From Thermoleophilaceae bacterium (GTDB lineage Bacteria; Actinomycetota; Thermoleophilia; Solirubrobacterales; Thermoleophilaceae), in contig JBBDYQ010000002.1 of assembly GCA_040901445.1 (NCBI GenBank), forward strand, positions 310,001-374,000: 64,000 nucleotides of DNA, in the 5' to 3' direction. Every line of letters starts with the position of its first letter. Positions within the stretch are counted from its first letter, which is position 1. Positions 40,515 to 48,371 of this stretch are shown piece by piece. Under the pieces are notes generated by a model. That model did not search any database. It was not told where the DNA came from and saw only the letters and a program-made list of their open reading frames with translations. Position numbers and translations under genes: made by a program.

Positions 40515-41476
40515 GTGCGCACCGCGCCGATCGCTCCCGTGAGGGCGTCCACGGTCCACGCCCGAGGGCCGGCCACCGCGAGGCCGCGCGGCGCGCCGCC
40601 GACCGCGTGGCTGGTGGTCGCGCCACCGCGCTCGAACGCCACGATCTCCCCGGCGCCGCCGAGCGCCACCAGCCGGACTCCCCCGGGCGTCCAGGCCACG
40701 GCGCTCGGCAGGCGGCCGGCGCGGCGGCGGGTCACGTGCCCCGAGGCCACGTCGATCTCGCTCACGTTCTCGGCATCGAGGCCGGCATGCGAGACGAGCA
40801 TCCGGCGGCCGTCGGGAGACAGGGCCAGGTGCTCGGGCAGCGGAGGCGTGCGCAGGCTCCGCTGCACCCGTCCGCTGTCGATGTCCACGCGCACCGCCCG
40901 GTCGAGGCCACAGAGGGCCACCCAGGCCGCCTCGCCTTCCGGGTCCGCCGCCACGCCGCGCGGGACCGTCCCGATCGGGGCGTGGGCGAGGACGCCGAGG
41001 CCGTCGGCGTCCAGCACGTGGACCTCGCCCTCCTGCTCGCCGCCGCTCACCACCAGCCGGTCGCCTGCGGCGAATGCCACGGCGCAGGGGGCGGGCCCCA
41101 CCGCGACGCGCCCGAGGAGCGTCGCGGCGTCGAGATCGATCAGCGCCAGGCCGGGCTGGTCCCACGCCGCCGTGGTCACGGCGGCCAGGCGCCCGTCGGG
41201 CGACACCGCGGCTGCGAGCGGCTGCCCACCGACGTCGACGAGGCGCGACCCGGCGCGTCCCGGCACGGAGATCGCGATCGTGCGCCGCTGGTCGTGAGCC
41301 ACGACGAGGCGGCGCCCGTCCGGCGCGGCTGCGATCGCCCGGCCGCGCCGCACGATCTCCTGCTCGGCCTGGAGCGGGCCGGCGGGCGCGGGCCCGGCCG
41401 CCTGCGCCACCGATGACGGGATGACCCCGCCCGCGAGCGCCCCGGCCAGGAAGCCGCGGCGCGTCGTGGGGCTCAT
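40511..41476 (-). CDS. Tat-exported YncE-like beta-propeller protein
   Basis: A 321-residue protein with a twin-Arg signal (MSPTTRRGFLAGALAGGVIP) and seven-bladed propeller-type repeats: AIAAAPDGRRLVVAHDQRRT, PLAAAVSPDGRLAAVTTAA, PRGVAADPEGEAAWVALC, EHLALSPDGRRMLVSHAG and PSAVAWTPGGVRLVALGG. Such SPDGxxLxV repeats mark the YncE/YVTN group, secreted proteins of mostly unknown binding role. It is sandwiched between two sulfatases with 4-bp overlaps on both sides, so it is made in step with them and may bind the same polymer. Confidence 0.87.
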   Translation of the reverse strand: MSPTTRRGFLAGALAGGVIPSSVAQAAGPAPAGPLQAEQEIVRRGRAIAAAPDGRRLVVAHDQRRTIAISVPGRAGSRLVDVGGQPLAAAVSPDGRLAAVTTAAWDQPGLALIDLDAATLLGRVAVGPAPCAVAFAAGDRLVVSGGEQEGEVHVLDADGLGVLAHAPIGTVPRGVAADPEGEAAWVALCGLDRAVRVDIDSGRVQRSLRTPPLPEHLALSPDGRRMLVSHAGLDAENVSEIDVASGHVTRRRAGRLPSAVAWTPGGVRLVALGGAGEIVAFERGGATTSHAVGGAPRGLAVAGPRAWTVDALTGAIGAVRT

Positions 41477-43296
41477 GGGCGCCCCTCCCGAAGGCGTGCA
41501 GGCTCCAGCTCGCACAGCATCGACGCGCGCTGGCGGGCGCGCGCCTCGGCCCTCCCGCGCGAGGCGTCGGCCGTCCGCGGGCGGCGCTCGCGCCCCGCGT
41601 CGTCGTAGATCAGGCGCTCGAGGTGGGGGTCCTCGATCGGCAGCTGGACATAGGCGCCCGGGATGCCCGCGACCGGCGAGGGTCCGCTCTCCCCCTCGGC
41701 CAGCGGCGTCTCGGGCCGCCCGATCGGGTCGGGGCGCAGCGGCTCCACCAGCGACGGGGCGCCGTAGGCGGGCACCTCCACAGGCGACAGCCGCTCGTCC
41801 TCGAGCTCGCGCAGGCGGGCCAGCAGCTCGTCGAGCAACGGACGGTAGGCGGGGTCGCGGGCGAGGTTGCGCAGCTCCAGCGGGTCCTCGGCGAGGTCGT
41901 AGAGCTCGTACTCCTGGCCGTCGGTGAGCTCGCGCCGCGGCTTGCCGCTCATCGCCACGTAGCGCGCCACCTTGTAGCGCTCCGAGAGCGCCGCGCGCAC
42001 GTGGCGCCGCCACGGCTTGCCGATGCCCGCGAAGTCCTGCACGGTCCAGTTCTCGTCGCACGTGGTCACGGTGAAGTCCCTGCCCTGCGCGGTTGCCGGC
42101 TGCTCCAGCGCGGGCACGAGCGACCTGCCGCGCAGCCACGGGTAGCGCACGCCGGGGCGCTCGACCCCGGCCAGCTCGAGGCACGTGGGGACGAGGTCCA
42201 CCGCCTCCGCGAGCGCCGGCGTTCGCGAGCCCTGGTTGGCGAAGCCGGTGGGCCAGGAGATCGACAGCGGCATCCGGACCTGCTCCTCGTAGATGGTCGG
42301 GCCCTTGCCCAGCGCGCGGTGCGAGGCACCCAGCTCACCGTGGTCGGAGGTGCGGATGATCACGGTGTCGTCCATCCCTCCGGAGTCGTGGAGGGCCTTG
42401 ACGATCGCGGCCAGGTTGTGATCGGTGTTCACGATCAGGTCGCAGTAGGTGTTGAGCAGGCGCCGCCACGTGGCCGTGTCGTCCGGCGCGATGTTGCCGC
42501 GGATCAGCGCCGCGCCCTCGTGGTATTGCCCGTGCACCTCCGGCTTCGTGGCCCCGTCGTCCTCGAAGTTCGGCGGCAGCTCCACCTGCCAGTCGGGGCG
42601 CCGCACGTCCACGCTGAACCCGCGCGGGAAGTACGCGATGTCGTGGGGATTGAGGAGCGAGACCACGAGCACCCACGGCCGCTCCTGCCCACCGTGCTCG
42701 CGCAGCCAGTCGATCCCCTGCTTGGTCCAGAGCGGGTCGTTGTAGACGCCGTCGTTGTAGCCCACGGGCTCGAGCGACGGCGACTGCTCGGAGTAGTCGA
42801 AGCCGTAGGGGCCGAGGTAGTTGCCACCCACGTTCTCCGCCGGGCCCTCGGGCAGCGACGTGCCGGCCATGCTCAGGTGCCACTTGCCGTAGTACGCCGT
42901 CGTGTAGCCCTGCTCGCGCATGAGGTCGCCGAGCGTGGGGATCCGCGGGTCGAGCGAGAGCTGCCAGCTCTGGAGGAAGTTGCCGAAGAGGCCGTTCTGG
43001 GGCACGTACATCCCGGTCCAGAAGCAGGCCCGGCTCGACGAGCACTGGACCGCCGTGTGGTGGAAGCGATCGAAGCTCACGCCGCGCGCGTCGATCCAGT
43101 CGCGCGCCGGCAGCGGCAGATCCGGCGTCCACTGCGGCGAGCGCTCCTGGTCGCACATCAGGATGAGGATGTTCGGCTTGCGCGCCGGGGCCTCGCCGGC
43201 CTGGGCGAGGGTGCGGCCGAGCAGCCCAGGCCCGAGCGCGGCGGCGGCGCCCACGGCGGCGGCGCTGCCGAGGAAGCTGCGGCGGGTTGTCGTCAT
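41473..43296 (-). CDS. Tat-exported sulfatase-like hydrolase with unusual CSSSR motif
   Basis: A 607-residue homologue of the sulfatase two genes downstream. It has a twin-Arg signal (MTTTRRSFLGSAAAVGAAAA), metal site NILILMCDQERSPQ, then TAVQCSSSRACFWTGMY at the active site (Cys at about residue 84). The usual Pro/Ala at +2 is Ser here (CxSxR). YGKWHLSM, LLNPHDIAYF and TSDHGELGASH are intact, so metal ligands and fold are kept. Whether the Cys is still matured is uncertain. ATG 43296 is preferred over TTG 43305. It is first in the operon, and operator-like repeats begin one base upstream. Confidence 0.9.
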   Translation of the reverse strand: MTTTRRSFLGSAAAVGAAAALGPGLLGRTLAQAGEAPARKPNILILMCDQERSPQWTPDLPLPARDWIDARGVSFDRFHHTAVQCSSSRACFWTGMYVPQNGLFGNFLQSWQLSLDPRIPTLGDLMREQGYTTAYYGKWHLSMAGTSLPEGPAENVGGNYLGPYGFDYSEQSPSLEPVGYNDGVYNDPLWTKQGIDWLREHGGQERPWVLVVSLLNPHDIAYFPRGFSVDVRRPDWQVELPPNFEDDGATKPEVHGQYHEGAALIRGNIAPDDTATWRRLLNTYCDLIVNTDHNLAAIVKALHDSGGMDDTVIIRTSDHGELGASHRALGKGPTIYEEQVRMPLSISWPTGFANQGSRTPALAEAVDLVPTCLELAGVERPGVRYPWLRGRSLVPALEQPATAQGRDFTVTTCDENWTVQDFAGIGKPWRRHVRAALSERYKVARYVAMSGKPRRELTDGQEYELYDLAEDPLELRNLARDPAYRPLLDELLARLRELEDERLSPVEVPAYGAPSLVEPLRPDPIGRPETPLAEGESGPSPVAGIPGAYVQLPIEDPHLERLIYDDAGRERRPRTADASRGRAEARARQRASMLCELEPARLREGRP

Positions 43297-43357
43297 TGAT
43301 GACAACGTGTCAGCAACCTACCCGAGCTGATGACGTCGTGTCAACACACTGTCATCA
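43297..43357. promoter_or_regulatory. Cluster of repeated operator-like sequences between sulfatase operon and tetR
   Basis: TGATGACAACGTGTCA (43297-43312) and TGATGACGTCGTGTCA (43328-43343) match at 14 of 16 positions and are 31 bp apart. The first contains the perfect palindrome TGACA-ACG-TGTCA. An inverted third copy starts TGTCAACAC and ends TGTCATCA at 43357; TGATGAC (43328-43334) and GTCATCA (43351-43357) are perfect inverted arms. The cluster fills the gap upstream of both genes and is a likely multi-site TetR operator. Confidence 0.65.
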
Positions 43358-43387
43358 AGCCGCGGGATCGGCTACCCTCGGAGCGCG

Positions 43388-43999
43388 ATGAGCGTGGCCG
43401 TCCAACGCACCAGGCGCCGTCAGCAGCGCGAGGAGACGCGCCGCCAGATCCTCGACGCGGCCCAGGCATTCCTGCGCGAGCGCTCGTTCCGCGAGCTGAG
43501 CGTCGACACGCTGATGTCACGCACCGGACACACGCGGACGGTCTTCTACCGCCACTTCGAGGACATCCCCTCGCTCGTGCTGGCGCTCATGGAGGACGTC
43601 GGCTCGGAGCTCGTCGAGGTCGCCCAGGGTTGGGCCCTGTCCGACCGGGTGGGCCCCGACGTGGCGCGCGAGCGGCTCGGAGCCTTCGTGGACTTCCACG
43701 TGCGCCACGGCCGGCTCGTGCGGGCGGTCGCGGAGGCGGCCCATCACGACGACGCCGTCGAGCGGGCCTACAGCGGGATGGTCGAGAGCTTCATCGCGCT
43801 CACGGCGGGCGCCATCCAGCAGCGCGTCGACAGCGGCGAGCTCGCGCGGCTGGACGCCCCCGAGGTTGCGCGGGCGCTGGTGCGGATGCTCAACGGCTAC
43901 CTCGGCGACGCGCTCGGCGGGGAGGAGACCACCGACCCCGAGCGCGCGCTCGAGACCGTGTGGACGATCTGGACCCGCACGCTCTTCCCGGCGGGCTGA
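43388..43999 (+). CDS. TetR-family regulator of the sulfatase locus
   Basis: A 203-residue regulator with the TetR DNA-binding domain: RRQILDAAQAFLRERSFREL, then SVDTLMSRTGHTRTVFYRHF. The C-terminal helices (LGAFVDFHVRHGRLVRAVAE, then AVERAYSGMVESFIALTAGA) form the ligand domain. It is divergent from the sulfatase operon across a 91-bp gap holding three operator-like repeats, so it probably represses both the operon and itself until a ligand binds. The next gene starts within about 65 bp on the same strand. Confidence 0.92.
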   Translation: MSVAVQRTRRRQQREETRRQILDAAQAFLRERSFRELSVDTLMSRTGHTRTVFYRHFEDIPSLVLALMEDVGSELVEVAQGWALSDRVGPDVARERLGAFVDFHVRHGRLVRAVAEAAHHDDAVERAYSGMVESFIALTAGAIQQRVDSGELARLDAPEVARALVRMLNGYLGDALGGEETTDPERALETVWTIWTRTLFPAG

Positions 44000-44064
44000 C
44001 CGTCCCGCACCACCCGCGGCTGTGGCCCGGGCCGTGGCCGGCCGAGGACGGCGGCCCGCGGCGC

Positions 44065-45342
44065 ATGCAGCAGCCCCGCGATCTCCCGGGCCTGGACATC
44101 CGCGACGGCGAACGGCTCGAGACGACCGCCGTGCGCGACGCGCTCGGCACGACGATGGTGATCCTCCGCGAGCCCGGCGAGGTCTTCGTCCTGCGCCACA
44201 GCCTCGGCCGCCGTCCGCTCCGCGATCCGGTCGTGGCCTGGGTGGAGCGCATCGACCCGCTCACGCTGGCACCGCTGCGGCGCTCCCCCGACCTGGCCGC
44301 CGGCCCGTTCTGGCCCGGCGGCATGGCGGCGCACGCCAACGGGTCGCTCCACGTCGTGATGGGCAATCACTGCCACCGGCTCTCGCCGGACCTCGAGCTG
44401 CTCGCCACCCGCCGGCTGCCGGCGCCCCGCCCGTACAACTCCTTCGTCGTCCTGGACGACGGCACGCTCGTCACGAAGGACTTCGACCGCGACCTGCGCG
44501 AGCCCGCGCGGCTCGTGCTGCTCGACCCCGACTCGCTCGCGCCGCGCTGCGAGCCGGTCCCTCTCCCCGAGCCGGCAATCGCCCGGCTGTCCGCCTACGG
44601 AAACGACCTCTACGTGGTCGGCGCGCGCACGGTCGTCCGGATGCGCTGGGACGGGGAGCGCATGGAGCGCGACGCGAGCTGGGGCGCGCCGTACCTGCTC
44701 CCCGGCCAGGGTTACGGCTGGGACCCGGTGGTCGCGGGCGGCCAGCTCTGGTTCCTCGACAACGGCGAGCACGACTTCGTCACCACCATGCGCGGGGCCG
44801 GCGCCGGGCCCGGACCGGTGCACCTGGTCCGGATGTCGCTCTCGGACCGCGACGACCTCGAGCGTGTCGAGGTCTGCGGCAGCGCGCGCGGGGCGGTCAC
44901 CAACCCGCCCCTGTACGACCCGGCGCGGCGCATCGCGGTGGCCTATGACTCCGCCAACGGCGTGGTTCAGGCGTTCCGCTTCGGAGAGCGCCTTACGCCG
45001 CTGTGGCGCCGCGAGCTCTCCCACGCGGCGCACATGGTCCTCCACGCCGCCACCGGCGAGCTCGTGCTCGGCGACTACCACGGGCCCGCGATCGCCCGCA
45101 CCCGCGCCGGGCGCGCCGTGGGGCGCCGCGCCACGGCGGTCGTGCGCCGCCCCGCGTTGCGGCGGCTCGCAACGCTCGGTAGCCGGGAGGACGTGGTGGT
45201 CGTCGACGTCGAGACCGGCGCGGAGCGCGGCCGGGCGGCGGTCCCGAGCCTCATGCAGTCCGTGGTGTTCCCCGCGCCCGGGTTCGGCCGCGACCTCTAC
45301 TGGTGCTCGATGACGACGCTGGCGCGGGTCGCGGTCGCCTGA
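44065..45342 (+). CDS. Propeller-like protein downstream of tetR, function unknown
   Basis: 425 residues from ATG 44065. The open frame continues upstream to the tetR stop and includes a plausible WPGPWPAEDGGPRR segment, so the true start may be further left on a rare codon. Strand-rich repeats suggest a propeller: LETTAVRDALGTTMVILREP, GSLHVVMGNHCHRLSPDLEL, VVLDDGTLVTKDFDRDLREP, GNDLYVVGARTVVRM and GELVLGDYHGPAIARTRAG. There is no signal peptide from the chosen start. It is co-directional with tetR and probably co-transcribed; it could sense or bind the sulfatase substrate inside the cell. No family is recognised. Confidence 0.68.
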   Translation: MQQPRDLPGLDIRDGERLETTAVRDALGTTMVILREPGEVFVLRHSLGRRPLRDPVVAWVERIDPLTLAPLRRSPDLAAGPFWPGGMAAHANGSLHVVMGNHCHRLSPDLELLATRRLPAPRPYNSFVVLDDGTLVTKDFDRDLREPARLVLLDPDSLAPRCEPVPLPEPAIARLSAYGNDLYVVGARTVVRMRWDGERMERDASWGAPYLLPGQGYGWDPVVAGGQLWFLDNGEHDFVTTMRGAGAGPGPVHLVRMSLSDRDDLERVEVCGSARGAVTNPPLYDPARRIAVAYDSANGVVQAFRFGERLTPLWRRELSHAAHMVLHAATGELVLGDYHGPAIARTRAGRAVGRRATAVVRRPALRRLATLGSREDVVVVDVETGAERGRAAVPSLMQSVVFPAPGFGRDLYWCSMTTLARVAVA

Positions 45343-45355
45343 GCAGTCGCCGTGC

Positions 45356-48268
45356 TCAAAGCTGGTCGAGGATCCCGCCCTCGAGCACGTCTCCGTCGCA
45401 GAAGCGCTCGTTGAGCGTCTCGCCGCCCAGCTGCACCTCGGTCCCGGGTGGGCAGTTGAGCGTGCCTATCGTGGCCAGCTGACCCGACACGGCGCCGGTC
45501 TTGTTGAAGGCCCACACCAGCCGGTCGGCCAGGAAGCCCTCGGGGAGCAGGAGCCGGGTGAACGAGCTCTCGCCCTTCTGCTCGAGCCTGCCGGTGATCG
45601 GCTGCCCGCCGGTGTCCATCGCCACATAGCCCTGCTTGCAGTCCTGGGTGAGCGAGCCGAACGAGCACGGGTAGTTCTCGGTGTTGCCCTGGAGCCCGTA
45701 CCTGGTGAGGTTGCGGAACTCGACGATCGTGTAGGGATCGCTCCTGTCGAACCAGTCGCCCGTCCGGTGCACGAGATGCGTGGGCGTGTCCGCCTTGAGC
45801 AGGAACGAACCGCCGCCGGCGTGGTCGACCTCGATCGGGAAGCTCGGGTCGCTCGTGCAGGGCGTGGGCGCGCAGCCACGCGTCCGGTAGGGGCCGTCCC
45901 CATCCCGCAGCCGGGCCAGGTTCTCGTCGAAGTGGCCCTCCGAGCAGGTGTTGAGCCGGGCCACCTGGCAGGCGGAGAACTCGGCGGGCATCGGGTCGAG
46001 CGTGGTCTGCTCGTTGATCGTCACCGGCTCGGTGCCGGTTCGCACCCGCTCGGTGAGTGAGAAGCCGGGGCGCCGCTCGCCGTCGATCTCGCTGGTCAGC
46101 CAGCCGTCCACGGCCCGGCTGGCGCTCCAGTCGGTCTTGCTCTCCCCGAAGGTGCTGTTGCCCGAGGTGTCGAGCTCGATGTGCGCCGGCAGGGAGGCGA
46201 GCACGGCGTCGGTGCTCGCGACGGTGTCCCCGCTGCCCTGCTTGTCGATGTCCAGGGCCAGGGCGTGATCCTCCGCGAGCGTGTCGAGCGACGCATGCAT
46301 CGACCCATGGGACGAGTCGCGCGGGAAGCCCGGTCCGCGGCGCTTGGACGTGACGGTGCTGCCCCGCACCGCCAGCTGATCGAACTCGCTGACGCGGGCG
46401 AACGCGACGAAGCGGTCGCTCAGGTCCTGGAGCATCACGCCGTCCAGCGGCAGGCCGTTCTCGGAGGTCGCCGCGAGGCGGTCGTCGGGGCCGCTCGTGA
46501 GCTGCAGCTCGCCCGACCCGAGCCGGCCGCCCGGGGTCGTGATCGAGAGATCCGACTCCTTCGTGGTCCGCGTGATCGTCTCGGTGGGCGGCTCGTAGTC
46601 CTCGTGGCCGGGGCACTGCGGGTTCTCGTCGGCCTCCTCAGGGGGGATGTGCTGGCAAAGCTCCGGCGGGTCGACCTCGTTCACGTCCACCGTCGTGTCC
46701 TCGGTGTTGACGACGCTGAAGCCCACGCCGGTCGGCACCCTCTCCAGCACCAGGTGGATCTCCTTGGCCCGATCGGGGAGGCCGCGGAAGTTGGTGCCGT
46801 GGATCTCGGCGCGCGGCACCTCGCCGTTGGCGGCGTAGTCGAAGTCGAGCGCGTCCTCGTCCTTCTCATAGGTGACGAGGACGTCGCTCGGGATGTCGTC
46901 CACCCCGATCGTCGTGCGCTGGCCCTCGTCGTCGACCAGCAGGATGTCGGCGCGCCCCGCGAGGTCGTCGGCCACGTAGTGCACCCGCCCGGCGGCATCG
47001 CTCGAGGAGTGGTCCAGGGTGATGTCGGCGGGCACGTCCGTGACGATGGCCTCGGTGTGCTTGCCACCCTCGACCACGTCCACCTCCGCGCGGTCCGCTC
47101 CGCCGTCGGCGTCGAGCACGATCCGGCCGCCGTCGGGCACCGTCGTGGTGGAGAGCTCGTCGATGTTCGCGGGCAGGTTGTCGACGTCCGCGAGCAGCCG
47201 GCGTTCGCCGTCGTCGGTGCGCACCACCGCCTTCTCGGCCCGGCCGTTGGCGTGATAGACGATCTTCGTCTGGTCGGGCGCGCCCAGCGCGACGTCCTCG
47301 TCGCCCGGTGCGCTCACATAGGTCAGGTGCGCCTCGCTGGGCAGGTCCTCGACGGTGACGTCGGTCGTCTGCTCGCTGGTCGTCGTGGCCAGCGAAGCGT
47401 CACCGGTCACCGCCGTCGCGACGTAGTCGATCGTCTTGTCCGCCTCACCGTCGCCGTTCACGTCGACGTCCGCGAGCGTGAGGTCCACGCGCGAGGGCAG
47501 CTCGTCGATGACGCCCGTCGTGCGCGGTCCGTCACCGGGCTCGGCAACCTCGAAGCTGAGCTTGGTGCGAGCGTCGCGCGTCACGACCGCGCGCTGGCGC
47601 GTGGCTGTGGTCGTCAGGTCGAGGCCGAGGTTCGAGGGCACGCGCGTCGTGACGCCGTCGCCCTGGAACTCGAGTCGCCGGATCTGGCGGTCGGTTCGCG
47701 TTCCCGCCGGGTTGCCGCCGAACTCCTCGTTCACCAGCGTGAGCCTGCTCGCCGCGCCCGCGATCGCGAGGCGCAGCAGGACCTGCGAGGTCTCGCCGAT
47801 GCCGTCGCGGTCGGAGCGGTCGATGCGGGCGACGAAGGACTGCGGAGCGCTCGACGTGAGCGTGTCGTAGCCGAGGCTGGTGGACCGCGAGCCGTCGCCC
47901 GTGACCACCTCGATGCGCAGGGGCAGCACCGGCAGCGTGCCCAGGAGCCTCTGGATGGTGATCGTCGGTCGCACCGCGTCGAGCCCCTGGACGTTGACCC
48001 GCATCTCGTAGCCGGGGAGCACAGGCAGCAGGCCGAGCGGGAGCGGTGGCAGGTTGCCGTCGACGTCGAGCGCGTACGGCACGTTCGGGACGATCTCCTC
48101 GTGCATGCGCGTCCTCGCCCCCGCCGGCCCCGCCCCGTCCGGGTCATGGGTCGTCACGAAGCTCGCGCACACTCCGCAGAGATGCGCGTCCGCGGGCGCC
48201 GGAGCGCCGGCCAGCCACCCCACGCCGGCGGCGATCGCGAGCGCGACCGTGATCCCCCTGCCTCGCAT
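45356..48268 (-). CDS. Giant secreted repeat protein (about 970 residues)
   Basis: ATG 48268 begins a Sec signal (GITVALAIAAGVGWLAGAPAPADA). The mature protein is almost all beta-strand, with recurring units of roughly 70 residues marked by DLPS or DIPS followed by alternating strands and a G-R-x-x-Y-x-A turn (DIPSDVLVTYEKDEDALDFDY; DVPADITLDHSSSDAAGRVH). At about 585-630 it has LTSGPDDRL, then DLSDRFVAFARVS, which is clearly shared with the other giant protein at 57763-61413. The last 150 residues carry paired Cys (CAPTPCTSD, NYPCSFGSL) and may be a cap domain. It is probably a surface or extracellular fibre. No family is recognised. Confidence 0.72.
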   Translation of the reverse strand: MRGRGITVALAIAAGVGWLAGAPAPADAHLCGVCASFVTTHDPDGAGPAGARTRMHEEIVPNVPYALDVDGNLPPLPLGLLPVLPGYEMRVNVQGLDAVRPTITIQRLLGTLPVLPLRIEVVTGDGSRSTSLGYDTLTSSAPQSFVARIDRSDRDGIGETSQVLLRLAIAGAASRLTLVNEEFGGNPAGTRTDRQIRRLEFQGDGVTTRVPSNLGLDLTTTATRQRAVVTRDARTKLSFEVAEPGDGPRTTGVIDELPSRVDLTLADVDVNGDGEADKTIDYVATAVTGDASLATTTSEQTTDVTVEDLPSEAHLTYVSAPGDEDVALGAPDQTKIVYHANGRAEKAVVRTDDGERRLLADVDNLPANIDELSTTTVPDGGRIVLDADGGADRAEVDVVEGGKHTEAIVTDVPADITLDHSSSDAAGRVHYVADDLAGRADILLVDDEGQRTTIGVDDIPSDVLVTYEKDEDALDFDYAANGEVPRAEIHGTNFRGLPDRAKEIHLVLERVPTGVGFSVVNTEDTTVDVNEVDPPELCQHIPPEEADENPQCPGHEDYEPPTETITRTTKESDLSITTPGGRLGSGELQLTSGPDDRLAATSENGLPLDGVMLQDLSDRFVAFARVSEFDQLAVRGSTVTSKRRGPGFPRDSSHGSMHASLDTLAEDHALALDIDKQGSGDTVASTDAVLASLPAHIELDTSGNSTFGESKTDWSASRAVDGWLTSEIDGERRPGFSLTERVRTGTEPVTINEQTTLDPMPAEFSACQVARLNTCSEGHFDENLARLRDGDGPYRTRGCAPTPCTSDPSFPIEVDHAGGGSFLLKADTPTHLVHRTGDWFDRSDPYTIVEFRNLTRYGLQGNTENYPCSFGSLTQDCKQGYVAMDTGGQPITGRLEQKGESSFTRLLLPEGFLADRLVWAFNKTGAVSGQLATIGTLNCPPGTEVQLGGETLNERFCDGDVLEGGILDQL

Positions 48269-48371
48269 GCGGCCCACACTAGGCGCGGCCCTCCCGGCCG
48301 GACAACGGGGACCCTCCCCAATCTTTTCTTCGCAGCCGGCCCCGATTCGTGAGACGCTCGGCTCGACGGGC

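Noticed and set aside
43330-44064. Reading the 44065-45342 protein as one long protein starting at 43330
   Set aside because: The added part overlaps the whole TetR gene in another frame and is Arg/Gly-rich with no domain; the real start is near the tetR stop.
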